Assembly: GCA_031264395.1 (NCBI GenBank)
Contig: JAISEB010000232.1
Location: forward strand, 1 to 34,329
Direction: 5' to 3'
Source of the DNA: Treponema sp.
Lineage (GTDB): Bacteria > Spirochaetota > Spirochaetia > Treponematales > Breznakiellaceae
Length of the DNA: 34,329 nucleotides
In this document: positions 17,630-26,507 of the stretch, in pieces
How the letters are laid out: the number at the start of each line of letters is the position of its first letter
Position numbering within the stretch: position 1 is the stretch's first letter
Notes under the pieces: generated by a model
Seen by the model: the letters and a program-made list of their open reading frames with translations, nothing else
The model's database searches: none
What the model was told of the DNA's origin: nothing
Program-made: the position numbers and the translations under genes

Positions 17630-18781
17630 TCAACCCATTTCGTTCATCCGCTCCATCGGAGAAACAATTTCCGTTACGCGGACGCCGAAATTTTCATCGA
17701 TAACCACAACTTCGCCCTTGGCTATGAGTTTATGGTTAACCAGTATATCCACAGGCTCGCCGGCAAGTTTGTCCAGCTCTATGATGGTCCCTTCTCCCAT
17801 CCCCAGAATTTCCTTGATGAGCTTGCGGGTGCGGCCCAGCTCCACGGTCATCTCCATGAAGACGTCCATGATAAGGCCTATGTTGCCGGCTTCCTGTGAA
17901 GAAGCCCTGGGCACCAGGTTGGGGAACTGGACGGACTGCACGCTGGCCGGCTGGCCCATCATGCCGCCTCCCATGCCCATATTCGGCATGGCGCCCATGC
18001 CCTGCATCGCGCCCATATCCATGCCCATTCCCATGTTCGGCATAGCGCCCATACCCTGCATGCCGCCCATGTTAGGCATGCCCATGCCCTGCATGGCGCC
18101 CGCGCCGGGCGAAGCCTGGCCGTTAAGGGCGCGCGCTATATCGCCGGCAACCGAAGCGCCGAAGACTTCCCAGATCTGATGGACATTTCCGTCTCCCAGA
18201 TCAAGCTGATACACGGCGCAGGGAAATTCCCCCGCCGGCAGGGCCGCGGCGGCCTTGGGCACGTTCGCCGCCTCGGGCGAAACCGACGCGATGGATTTAT
18301 TGCCTGTCTTGTCGGTAAGGCTCGTGATCTGTGTTCCCACCAGCTGCGAAACAACTTCGCCCAGCACCGACATGGCCATTTCATCCAGCGCGATGTTCTC
18401 TTCCTTGTTCATGAGGCTGGCAATAGCTTTGGCGGTGACTTCGGGAATGATGAAGGAATGTTCCCCCGGAAAACCGGAGCTGAAATCGGCCTTGACCGCC
18501 GTTACCGTATCGGGAAGGGACGAAAGAAACGCGTCCCTGCTTGAAAACGACACCTGCGGGCCCTTAATGGTAACCGCCGCGCCCGTCATCATGGAAAGGT
18601 TGGAAGACTGCGCCTCAACCGTGGACGCCAAAAAATTCTGCAGCGCCTGCCTGTCGCCCTCCGAAGAGCCGGCCGTCATCGTGGCGGACGGAGCCGCCTG
18701 GGGGGCCGCCCCCATGCCGGAAGAATCCACACCGGCCAGTAACGCGTCTATTTCATCCTGAGAAAGTGCGCCGTCGCTCAT
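17630..18781 (-). CDS. fliY: Flagellar motor switch protein FliY/FliN
   Basis: 383 aa; N-term LSQDEIDALLAGVD, CheC-like middle, Met/Gly-rich linker, C-terminal SpoA domain FMEMTVELGRTRKLIKEILGMGEGTIIELDKLAGEPVDILVNHKLIAKGEVVVIDENFGVRVTEIVSP. Confidence 0.94.
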   Translation of the reverse strand: MSDGALSQDEIDALLAGVDSSGMGAAPQAAPSATMTAGSSEGDRQALQNFLASTVEAQSSNLSMMTGAAVTIKGPQVSFSSRDAFLSSLPDTVTAVKADFSSGFPGEHSFIIPEVTAKAIASLMNKEENIALDEMAMSVLGEVVSQLVGTQITSLTDKTGNKSIASVSPEAANVPKAAAALPAGEFPCAVYQLDLGDGNVHQIWEVFGASVAGDIARALNGQASPGAGAMQGMGMPNMGGMQGMGAMPNMGMGMDMGAMQGMGAMPNMGMGGGMMGQPASVQSVQFPNLVPRASSQEAGNIGLIMDVFMEMTVELGRTRKLIKEILGMGEGTIIELDKLAGEPVDILVNHKLIAKGEVVVIDENFGVRVTEIVSPMERMNEMG

Positions 18782-19809
18782 GTCATCTCCTCCCCTTCGG
18801 ACGCGAGCTCTTCAAATTCTTCCTGTTCAAGCTCCGCGATCTTTTTGGTAATCTGCACCGCCATTTTCTTCCCGATTACGCCGGGGCGGCACAGAAATTT
18901 CCGCTTGCTGCCTATGTTAAGCGAATAGGGGTCGCCGATGCGGGTATTGTACAGCCTGACAACATCCCCTATCTGCAGGGAAAGCACGTCCCGCACGGGG
19001 ACGTTTATCTTTCCTATTTCGGCTACTACATTAACATCGACAGTTGAGAGCTTGTCCTTTAGCACGCTGAGGTTTTCCGTGGTTGCCCCCCGGCGCACCG
19101 AGGAGTACCAGAACTGGGCGGAAAGTTTTCCGATAATGGGCTCTATGGTTATGTAGGGGATGCAGAAGTTCATCATTCCTTCCACCTCGCCAACCTTTGT
19201 TTCAAGGGTAACAAGGACCACCATTTCCGTGGGGGGAACGATCTGGGCGAACTGCGGGTTCGTGTCTATCTGCCCAAGGCGGGGCCTCAGATCGATGACC
19301 GTGGTCCAGGCCTCGCGCATGTTTCCCAGAATGCGGACAATAATTCCTTCCATGACGGACGTTTCGATGTCGGTCAATTCATGCTGCGCCTTGGTTCCTT
19401 CTCCCGTGCCCCCGAAGAGGCGGTCTATGATGGAAAAGGTAACGGCGGGATCAATTTCAAGGATCGCGTTTCCCTTGAGGGGGTCCATGTTGATGATGGC
19501 AAGAGTCGTCGGCGTGGGAATCGAACGGATGAATTCCTCGTAGGTAAGCTGATCGACGGAGGCCACATGGACGTGAACCATGGAACGGAGCTGGGCGGAA
19601 AGGCTTGTGGTGGTAAGGCGCGCGAAGGTCTCGTGCATAATGGAGACCGTGCGTATCTGTTCCTTGGAGAATTTGTCGGGCCTTTTGAAATCGTAGATCT
19701 TGATCTTGCGGGTATCGGCCGCGGGCCTGAAATCCTCAGGCTCCGTGTCGCCGGCGTTTATGGCGGTGAGAAGCTGATCAATTTCCTCCTGGGACAAAAC
19801 TTCGGTCAA
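18778..19809 (-). CDS. fliM: Flagellar motor switch protein FliM
   Basis: 343 aa; MTEVLSQEEIDQLLTAINAGD, RPDKFSKEQIRTVSIMHETFARLTTTSLSAQLRSMVHVHVASVDQLTYEEF. Confidence 0.97.
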   Translation of the reverse strand: MTEVLSQEEIDQLLTAINAGDTEPEDFRPAADTRKIKIYDFKRPDKFSKEQIRTVSIMHETFARLTTTSLSAQLRSMVHVHVASVDQLTYEEFIRSIPTPTTLAIINMDPLKGNAILEIDPAVTFSIIDRLFGGTGEGTKAQHELTDIETSVMEGIIVRILGNMREAWTTVIDLRPRLGQIDTNPQFAQIVPPTEMVVLVTLETKVGEVEGMMNFCIPYITIEPIIGKLSAQFWYSSVRRGATTENLSVLKDKLSTVDVNVVAEIGKINVPVRDVLSLQIGDVVRLYNTRIGDPYSLNIGSKRKFLCRPGVIGKKMAVQITKKIAELEQEEFEELASEGEEMT

Positions 19810-19900
19810 AACGGCATCCTTTACACCCTATGGTATCAATTTTTATCCCCTCATGCAACACCGCGCTTCTTTTCGCGGCGAAAAGCCGGACGCCTTTTGC

Positions 19901-20458
19901 CTAATACATTTCCATAACGTCGAGCTTGTTGAAAAGAATATTCCTTACCTTGGCGGCGTCGAGATAACGGGTGTTGAGCTGATCCCGTATTTCCCGCTTC
20001 AGCGCCGTCTCGTTTTCCGGGACAAGCTCCGTGACGTCTTTCTGGCTGAAGTAGTTCCGTACAAAATCCCGCAGTTCATACTGGCGGCTTGTCAGTTCCG
20101 TCTGGGCCGCGTTGTCGTTCAGATCGTACTGGATGATCATGTCGACGGTGACGGAGAAGCCCGGGCCTTTTGTCCTTGTTGTTACCGGCCCTATGAGGGT
20201 AAACGCCGCGTATTCGGGGCGTTTACCCAGGTACGGATCGGTGGGATCGGTTACAGCGGTCCTTGATTTTCCCCCGCCCGTTACTATTCTTACGGTAAAA
20301 AACGACACGGTAACGATAATAAAGACCGCCCCAAGCCCTATGGCGGCGAATTTGAGAATTGTCGGAAGTATCGCGCCCAGTCCGGATGTTTTTTTCGGAG
20401 AACTGCCCAGAGACGCGGCGTCGCCGTCGCCAAGTTCCAGTTCATCACTGTCTGACAT
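19901..20458 (-). CDS. fliL: Flagellar basal body protein FliL
   Basis: 185 aa, single N-terminal TM, VTVDMIIQYDLNDNAAQTELTSRQYELRDFVRNYFSQKDVTEL; between motB and fliM. Confidence 0.9.
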   Translation of the reverse strand: MSDSDELELGDGDAASLGSSPKKTSGLGAILPTILKFAAIGLGAVFIIVTVSFFTVRIVTGGGKSRTAVTDPTDPYLGKRPEYAAFTLIGPVTTRTKGPGFSVTVDMIIQYDLNDNAAQTELTSRQYELRDFVRNYFSQKDVTELVPENETALKREIRDQLNTRYLDAAKVRNILFNKLDVMEMY

Positions 20459-20506
20459 ACATTCTCCCCTTATTTGATCCTAACACACAAGGAACATCGT
20501 TTCAAA

Positions 20507-21250
20507 TTACAGGTGCCCTTCGTCAAGAACGATGACGTCCACCCGCCGGTTGGCGGCCCTGCCTTCGGGGGTATCGTTCCGCGCGAGGGGAACCGTGTCG
20601 GCAAAGCCCGCGGCCTGAAATCTCCGCTCGTCTACTCCTATATCGGCAAGATAGTGGAGTATATTAATGGACCTGGCCGCCGAAAGCTCCCAGTTCGATT
20701 CCCAGGGGCCGGCCGGGTCAACCGCCTCGTTGTCGGTGTGGCCCTCGAGGCGTATCTTCCGCGGCCGCCCGTCGCTGTCCACAAGATCGGGGGAAGCAAG
20801 GAAGGTCGCAAGCCGTAACAGTATGTCCCGCGTCGCGTCTATATTGATCTGGGCGCTCGCCGGCCTGAAAAAGGTGTCGGAAACAAGGGTTATTACAAGG
20901 CCCCGCTCGTCGTGGGTAATGCGGACTTTGCTGGAATTGATCTCCGGGGTAAAAAGGCTCACCGCCCTGCGCAGCGCGGTGCCCAGGGAGCGTCCCCGTT
21001 CCATGGACGGCAGGGACATGATGGTGTTTCCAAGGTCCGCGCTGCGGCCCGCCGAAAGGGTGCGGCCCCCGGCAAGGGCCCCAAGGCCCCCCGTCCGCAT
21101 GGACGCGGCGATCTCCTGCATCTGGGCGGAACTGGATTCGTCGGGGTTGAACATGATCGCGAAGAAACAGAGCATAAGGGTGACCATGTCGGAATAGGTT
21201 GTAAGCCATTCCTGCGTCGCCGCCCGTATCTCTTTCTTTTTTCTCGCCAT
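20507..21250 (-). CDS. motB: Flagellar motor stator protein MotB
   Basis: 247 aa; WLTTYSDMVTLMLCFFAIMF and OmpA-like IRLEGHTDNEAVDPAGPWESNWELSAARSINILHYLADIGVDERRFQAAGFADTVPL. Confidence 0.95.
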   Translation of the reverse strand: MARKKKEIRAATQEWLTTYSDMVTLMLCFFAIMFNPDESSSAQMQEIAASMRTGGLGALAGGRTLSAGRSADLGNTIMSLPSMERGRSLGTALRRAVSLFTPEINSSKVRITHDERGLVITLVSDTFFRPASAQINIDATRDILLRLATFLASPDLVDSDGRPRKIRLEGHTDNEAVDPAGPWESNWELSAARSINILHYLADIGVDERRFQAAGFADTVPLARNDTPEGRAANRRVDVIVLDEGHL

Positions 21251-21252
21251 AC

Positions 21253-22038
21253 TTAATTGTCCTTGAGGAGTTCCTGTTCCAGAGTTCTCCTGTCCGAGGG
21301 ATTAAGATAGGCAAGCAGTTTCATGACGAGGATGCGGGTATTGTCGCCCGCCTGAATGGAAAGAACCCCTTCAATTATCATTTCCTTTACCATGGATTCC
21401 TTCGCGTCCTGCGCTCTCAGCTTTGAGGCGAAGGGGGTCATGAAGAGGTTTGCCAATACGGAACCATAAAAGGTGGTAACGAGGGCCAGGGCCATGTTGG
21501 GGCCTATGGACGCCTTGTCTTCCAGGTTTTTGAGCATGGCGATAAGGCCGACGACGGTACCCAGCATCCCAAGGCCGGGGCCCAGTGTCGCCCACATGTT
21601 CACCGTGCCTATCTTGTCCGCGTGGCGGCCCTGCATCTGCGAAAGTTCCAGTTCCAGGAGGTTGCGTATCACCTCCTGATCGGTGCCGTCAACCACAAGG
21701 CGGAGCCCCTTCTTCATGTATTCGTCGTCAAGATCCTCAAGCTCGTCCTCAAGGGCCAAAAGCCCTTCGCGCCTGGCCTTTTCGGAAAAGGCCACCATCT
21801 TCTGTATGATCCCCTTTTCGTTAAAAACCGGTATGCGGAAGGTGCGGCCAAGGAGGCTCCAGATGCCCAGGGCTTCGGACAGGGAGGTGGCAAGCATGAG
21901 GGCGAAGTAGGACCCGATAACGACCATAAGAAAGGACGGCAGGTCGACGACGGTCCCTATGGAACCGCCCGAAGAGTAAATGGACATGACAACCATACCG
22001 ATAGCGCCGAAAACACCTATTAAACTCGATATGTCCAT
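21253..22038 (-). CDS. motA: Flagellar motor stator protein MotA
   Basis: 261 aa; four hydrophobic segments, WATLGPGLGMLGTVVGLIAMLKNLEDKASIGPNMALALVTTFYGSVLANLFMTPFASKL. Confidence 0.95.
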   Translation of the reverse strand: MDISSLIGVFGAIGMVVMSIYSSGGSIGTVVDLPSFLMVVIGSYFALMLATSLSEALGIWSLLGRTFRIPVFNEKGIIQKMVAFSEKARREGLLALEDELEDLDDEYMKKGLRLVVDGTDQEVIRNLLELELSQMQGRHADKIGTVNMWATLGPGLGMLGTVVGLIAMLKNLEDKASIGPNMALALVTTFYGSVLANLFMTPFASKLRAQDAKESMVKEMIIEGVLSIQAGDNTRILVMKLLAYLNPSDRRTLEQELLKDN

Positions 22039-22044
22039 AAACCA

Positions 22045-22242
22045 CTACTCCCCGTCTTTAAATGGGCTTAACCGCCCGCGGTACTCTTCGATTTTTCGTA
22101 AAACATCCTTCACTTCTTCCCGTACGATAAGGTGCTTGCCCGACAGCATAACCAGAGTGGTGTCGGGGTTGATCTCTATCGCCTCAATTTGATGAGGATT
22201 GACATAATATTCAATGCCGTCAAGCCTTGTTACCTTAATCAT
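22045..22242 (-). CDS. flbD: FlbD family flagellar protein
   Basis: 65 aa MIKVTRLDGIEYYVNPHQIEAIEINPDTTLVMLSGKHLIVREEVKDVLRKIEEYR; between flgE and motA. Confidence 0.93.
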   Translation of the reverse strand: MIKVTRLDGIEYYVNPHQIEAIEINPDTTLVMLSGKHLIVREEVKDVLRKIEEYRGRLSPFKDGE

Positions 22243-22254
22243 ACAGGATTTTCA

Positions 22255-23655
22255 TTACCGTTTCAGCGTCAAAAGTTCCTGCAGAAGCTGATCGGCAGTT
22301 TGTATGGTCCGGGAATTGGCCTGGAAGCCCCTCTGGGTGATGATCATGTCGGTGAACTGCTCGGCCATGTCCACGTTGGACATTTCAAGAAAGCCCGCCA
22401 CTATTTTGCCCTTGCCGGCTATGCCCGAAGGGCCTATGTTGGCGGCCCCGGAGTTGTTGGATACAACGTAGTTGTTGTCCCCGGCCTTTTCAAGGCCTCC
22501 CTGGTTGGGGAAACTCGCCATGGCAACCTGGCCCAGAACACGCACCGTTCCGTTGTCGTAGGTTCCCGTGATAACGCCGCTTTGATCGATTTTGAAGTTT
22601 TCAAGATAGCCCATGGAATGGCCGTCCTGCTCCACAGGCTTCGTGGACGCGGCGTCCGAAAACTGGGTAATGGAATTGACCACGCCCCCGACCGTTCCCA
22701 GGCGGAGGGCAAATTCCTGCCTGACAGGAGTGCCGTCCTCATTGGGAGTTGCGGCAAGGATATCGAAGGCCACGTTCATCAGCACTTCGCCGTCCGGGCC
22801 CGACACGTTCCCGGCCCCGTCTTCGGCGGAAAGGAGCGTGCCGTTGTTGTTGAAGTTGACCGTGAAATTCACGGGCCCCCCCGCGGCGGGAGCCTCCGCG
22901 CCCAGCCCTATCGAGGCGTTGTTGACATCTTCCGTTTCGGGGTCCACCGAAAGCTGGGCGTTCCAGCTGTTGCTGGTCCCCGGCACGCGGCTGAATTCCA
23001 CCTGCAGCGTATGTGTCGCGCCAAAGGAATCGTATATTTTAATGGCCGTTGCCCAGGTTCCCTCGCGGGTCTGCAGCTCCGTGGGATTTTCGGGAATTTC
23101 GGGGATGTTCTTGTTGAGATTACAGGCGTAGTTGACAAAGGTCGTGGCCCGCGCGGGGTCTTTGGAACCCACCGGGATGACAATATCCTCAATCTGCCGG
23201 GAAACGTCAATGAACTGCTGGCCCATAACCTCCCGCGCCATCCAGCCCTGTACCCTCATGCCGTTGGCGGGGTTCACCATGGTACCGGCCTCGTCTATGC
23301 TGAAGGCCCCGTTCCTGGTGTACAGTTCCCTGTCTCCTTCGTGGAGGACAAAGAACCCCGTCCCCTGAACGGCAAGATCCGTCCCTATCCCGGTGCTTTG
23401 AAGGCTCCCCTGGATGTGTATGGTGTCTATGGAGGCGACGGACATTCCAAGGCCCACTTCCTTTGGATTAACGCCCCCCAGTTCTTCGGTGGGACGGGTC
23501 GCGCCCTGAAGCTGCTGGTACAGGATGTCCTGAAAGTTCACCCGGTTGCGCTTGAAACCCGTCGTGTTGATGTTGGCGATGTTATTACCGATAACATCCA
23601 TTCTTGTCTGATGGTTCTGCAGTCCGGATACGCCGGAAAATAACGATCGCATCAT
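22255..23655 (-). CDS. flgE: Flagellar hook protein FlgE
   Basis: 466 aa; [49 protein letters not shown] and C-term [40 protein letters not shown]. Confidence 0.97.
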   Translation of the reverse strand: MMRSLFSGVSGLQNHQTRMDVIGNNIANINTTGFKRNRVNFQDILYQQLQGATRPTEELGGVNPKEVGLGMSVASIDTIHIQGSLQSTGIGTDLAVQGTGFFVLHEGDRELYTRNGAFSIDEAGTMVNPANGMRVQGWMAREVMGQQFIDVSRQIEDIVIPVGSKDPARATTFVNYACNLNKNIPEIPENPTELQTREGTWATAIKIYDSFGATHTLQVEFSRVPGTSNSWNAQLSVDPETEDVNNASIGLGAEAPAAGGPVNFTVNFNNNGTLLSAEDGAGNVSGPDGEVLMNVAFDILAATPNEDGTPVRQEFALRLGTVGGVVNSITQFSDAASTKPVEQDGHSMGYLENFKIDQSGVITGTYDNGTVRVLGQVAMASFPNQGGLEKAGDNNYVVSNNSGAANIGPSGIAGKGKIVAGFLEMSNVDMAEQFTDMIITQRGFQANSRTIQTADQLLQELLTLKR

Positions 23656-23661
23656 ATCGCA

Positions 23662-24105
23662 TCACTCCTCATAGATCCTTGCCACCTGTTCCCAGGCGTA
23701 TGTAACACCGTTTACCATAACGGCGGGAACCTCCCCCCTTTCCACCGCCATTACCGCGCCTTCCACTACCTTTTCGCCGTCCACAATTCGCACCTGGCGC
23801 CCCAAAGCGGAGGACGCCCCGGCCACATCGAGCATGCGGGTCAATTTGGCAAAATCGGCCGCCATACCGGTCATCTGCTCCAGCGTGGAAAACTGGGCCA
23901 TCTGCGCGATGAACTCCTTGTCTTCCATGGGGGCGGTCGGGTCCTGATAGGAAAGCTGGGTGATAAGGATCTTGAGAAAATCATCCTTCCCCAGATTCCG
24001 CCCGGAAATTTTCCCGTCGTTAAGGGTTTTGTTAAAATCGGCGGCTATTTTGTCGTTTTCCGCTTTTTCCCGCGGGCTCAAGACCGATTCTATCGCTGCT
24101 GCCAT
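23662..24105 (-). CDS. flgD: Flagellar hook capping protein FlgD (short form)
   Basis: 147 aa; LGKDDFLKILITQLSYQDPTAPMEDKEFIAQMAQFSTLEQM. Confidence 0.93.
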   Translation of the reverse strand: MAAAIESVLSPREKAENDKIAADFNKTLNDGKISGRNLGKDDFLKILITQLSYQDPTAPMEDKEFIAQMAQFSTLEQMTGMAADFAKLTRMLDVAGASSALGRQVRIVDGEKVVEGAVMAVERGEVPAVMVNGVTYAWEQVARIYEE

Positions 24106-24114
24106 GTATGTCTC

Positions 24115-25581
24115 CTATATCAGCATATTGACCTGCGTCCGCCCGTTCAGGCGGAAAACGCCGCCGGCAAGAAATTCCGAATCTTCCTGCCCCAGGGGCT
24201 CATAACGGAACGCGTCTTCTGGGGACGGCGCCTCTCTTTTCCATTCACCGAAAAAAAGATCCTCCCGCCGTTCGTTTCCCCCCTGTCCTCCCTGGGCCAG
24301 GGAAAAATCAAGCTCCGCGCCGTCAAAACCGGAATCCAGGAACGCCTGTTCCAGGGAATGTGTTTCCCGTTCAAAGGCGCGCAGGGCCTCTTCGCTTTCG
24401 ACAACGACATGCCCTGTTATCTTGTTTTCGGCCATTTCAAGGCGTATCTTTACATTTCCCAGGGATTCCGGTTTAAGGGAAAGCCTTATGGTCCCTTCCC
24501 CGCCGTCCCGGAGCACAAGGCGGGCTTCGCGGACTATGCCGTCCGAAAGGCCCTGCTGAAGCTCCCTGGCCAGAAAATGCTCAAACGGGCCGGTGTTTCC
24601 GGCCGGGGGGCCTTTCCAGTCTCCAGAAGGGGCCTTTTGCCCGCGAAGTTCGACGATCATCTCCGCCTCATGGGAAAACGCCGCCGCGTGGGGGGCGTCC
24701 CTGACCGTTTCCGGGGGAAGGCCCGCCTCACGGCCCATGTTCCCGGCGGCGCGGAGATCTTCCACAACTACGGCCTTCTCCCGTTTCTTCCCCCGTGTCC
24801 CCTCCCCCCGGCTTTCACGCGGGGGAAAAGCGGCCTTTTCGGCGGACTGTCCGTCCGCGGCGGGAAAAACCGCGGCGGAAAAATCAACGAGAGTATCTTC
24901 GGCGGTTTCCACGGGCACGGGCGCGGCCGCGGCGCGGAGGGCGGGGGACGATTCGGGGAATACGGCGGGAGATCCGGGCGCGGGAATTTCCGGGACAAAG
25001 GCCCCGGCAGGGCCGGCGCGGCTCTTTTCCGCCTCCGTTCCGCCGGAAACGAACGCCTCCGCTCCGGTTTCGGCGCTTTTGAGGCCGGGGGAATCTTTAC
25101 CCTCGTCCCCGCCCGCCTGTACCGCCCGAGATTTCCGGCCAAAAAGCCGCGCGGGAAAAACCGGCTCCGGCTCTTCTTCCCCGCGCCTCACGGCGTCCGG
25201 GATTACGGGCGTCAGGAAGGCCGCGTTCCCGGCGGCCGCGGCCGCAAGGGCCCCGGTTTCCCCGGCGGTTTTGGGGTGATCTTTTTCCCCGGCGTTTTTT
25301 CCGCGCCGGAGGCCCCGCAAAAGGCCTTCCGCCGGACCGTGTTCCCCGTCTTCGGGCGGCCCGGCGGGCGGAAGGGTCCTGGCGTCTTCCGCGCCCCCTT
25401 CCCGGCCGTTCGCGGCGGTTTTTACGGAAAGGCCGGCAAGTATTTTGGCAAAGACGCCGAGGGCGGAAGCGCCGGAATTTTCGCGGGCGCCTGACGCCTC
25501 TTTTTTTCCGGCGTTTACGGGAACCCGCTCGTCCGCGCCGTTTACACGGGGATCTTCAGTGTAGGGGGATATTTCAATCAC
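24115..25581 (-). CDS. fliK: Hook-length control protein FliK-like
   Basis: 488 aa; low-complexity Ala/Pro/Glu N-terminus; C-terminal Flg_hook-like LVLRDGGEGTIRLSLKPESLGNVKIRLEMAENKITGHVVVESEEALRAFERETHSLEQAFLDSGF; upstream of flgD. Confidence 0.88.
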   Translation of the reverse strand: MIEISPYTEDPRVNGADERVPVNAGKKEASGARENSGASALGVFAKILAGLSVKTAANGREGGAEDARTLPPAGPPEDGEHGPAEGLLRGLRRGKNAGEKDHPKTAGETGALAAAAAGNAAFLTPVIPDAVRRGEEEPEPVFPARLFGRKSRAVQAGGDEGKDSPGLKSAETGAEAFVSGGTEAEKSRAGPAGAFVPEIPAPGSPAVFPESSPALRAAAAPVPVETAEDTLVDFSAAVFPAADGQSAEKAAFPPRESRGEGTRGKKREKAVVVEDLRAAGNMGREAGLPPETVRDAPHAAAFSHEAEMIVELRGQKAPSGDWKGPPAGNTGPFEHFLARELQQGLSDGIVREARLVLRDGGEGTIRLSLKPESLGNVKIRLEMAENKITGHVVVESEEALRAFERETHSLEQAFLDSGFDGAELDFSLAQGGQGGNERREDLFFGEWKREAPSPEDAFRYEPLGQEDSEFLAGGVFRLNGRTQVNMLI

Positions 25582-25635
25582 CGCCTGACTCCTTGCAGCA
25601 AACGTTCCGGAAGCCGGCGGAAAGGCCCGGGGGCC

Positions 25636-26262
25636 TTAATTCAGGCCGGGGGGCATCCCGGCCATTTTCCGCTGCAGTTCGGCCGCCCGGCCGGGCTCCA
25701 TGAGCGAAAGCCAATAGGACACAATGGACTGGCTCCCTTCCGCCTGGGCGATTTCTTCGGTCTTCCGGAAAACATTGATAACGTCCAGATCGTCCATGGC
25801 GGCCATGATTCCCACGGCCCGCTCCGGCGGCATGCCGGTTAACAGCCTGGCGTTTGTTTCAATGTTTCTCTCTCTAATGTCGGCCTGATCGGCCGCGGCA
25901 TTGAAGGATTTTTCCCTGTCGTCCTGGGCTTTCTGCTGTTCGGCAAGCGTCTGGGCCATTTGTTCTATTTCACCGTACCTGTTTTCCAGTTCCTGTTCCC
26001 GGCCGTCAAGTTCCCTTTCCTGCAGATCCAGGGCTTCAAGGCGCACCGCGAGCCTTTCGGCGTCGATGTTGAGCGTTTCGCCGGGGGGCGTTTCGGGCTG
26101 GGTGCGGCCTTCCCTTCCGGCAAAACGGTACAGGGGGGCCAGAACGGATTTGGCGTCTATGATATTGAGATAATCAAACCAGAGCAGGCTGCCCCCCGCC
26201 ATGACCAGAATGAGGAGCAAAAGGACGATTACCCTGCCTAAAATACGAGCGCCGCCGGCCAT
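25636..26262 (-). CDS. flbB: FlbB-like periplasmic flagellar (collar-associated) protein
   Basis: 208 aa; N-terminal TM, coiled coil, MgtE-N-like C-terminus (LLTGMPPERAVGIMAAMDDLDVINVFRKTEEIAQAEGSQSIVSYWLSLMEPGRAAELQRKM); precedes fliK-flgD-flgE as in spirochaetal operons. Confidence 0.8.
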   Translation of the reverse strand: MAGGARILGRVIVLLLLILVMAGGSLLWFDYLNIIDAKSVLAPLYRFAGREGRTQPETPPGETLNIDAERLAVRLEALDLQERELDGREQELENRYGEIEQMAQTLAEQQKAQDDREKSFNAAADQADIRERNIETNARLLTGMPPERAVGIMAAMDDLDVINVFRKTEEIAQAEGSQSIVSYWLSLMEPGRAAELQRKMAGMPPGLN

Positions 26263-26330
26263 TATACCCTCCCGTTAACGACATAACACCGGGCCGGTTC
26301 GCAGTCCGGCCGGCCGTAAGAAATTATTGA

Positions 26331-26484
26331 ACAATTGAGGCTGTTCCAAAACTTCAGTTTTTGGAACAGCTTCTTACCCCGGAGAAAATTGCACAAGAGG
26401 CAAATACCTGCCCTACAAGGAATTAGCAATTTTCTCCAAGAGCTTGTTTCAAAACCAACCGGGTTTTGGAACAAGCTCAATTCT
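26331..26484. repeat. 154-bp structured near-palindrome with imperfect 22-bp terminal inverted repeats and nested hairpins
   Basis: Ends acaattgaggctgttccaaaac (26331-26352) and gttttggaacaagctcaattct (26463-26484) are inverted repeats (19/22). Internal 12-bp perfect inverted repeat ggagaaaattgc / gcaattttctcc (26381-26392 / 26426-26437). Local hairpins at 26340-26370 and 26440-26478. Confidence 0.85.
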
Positions 26485-26507
26485 ATTACAGTATCGGTCA
26501 AAAGGAA

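Noticed and set aside
22132-23643. 503-aa plus-strand ORF antisense to flgE
   Set aside because: The opposite strand encodes unmistakable FlgE end to end; long stop-free antisense frames are expected from GC-rich codon usage. The translation shows no family motif.
24358-25494. 378-aa and overlapping plus-strand ORFs rich in Gly/Arg/Pro
   Set aside because: Antisense to the low-complexity Ala/Pro/Glu region of fliK; composition-driven.
26258-26266. Perfect TATAAT on the minus strand at the flbB start (GGGTATAATGG)
   Set aside because: It overlaps the ATG itself, so transcription would begin inside the gene; more likely coincidence next to the GGGAGGG SD.
26262-26501. 79-aa minus ORF and plus ORFs 26335..26574 / 26444..26647 in the intergenic region
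   Set aside because: They are translations of the inverted-repeat element; no SD or family similarity.
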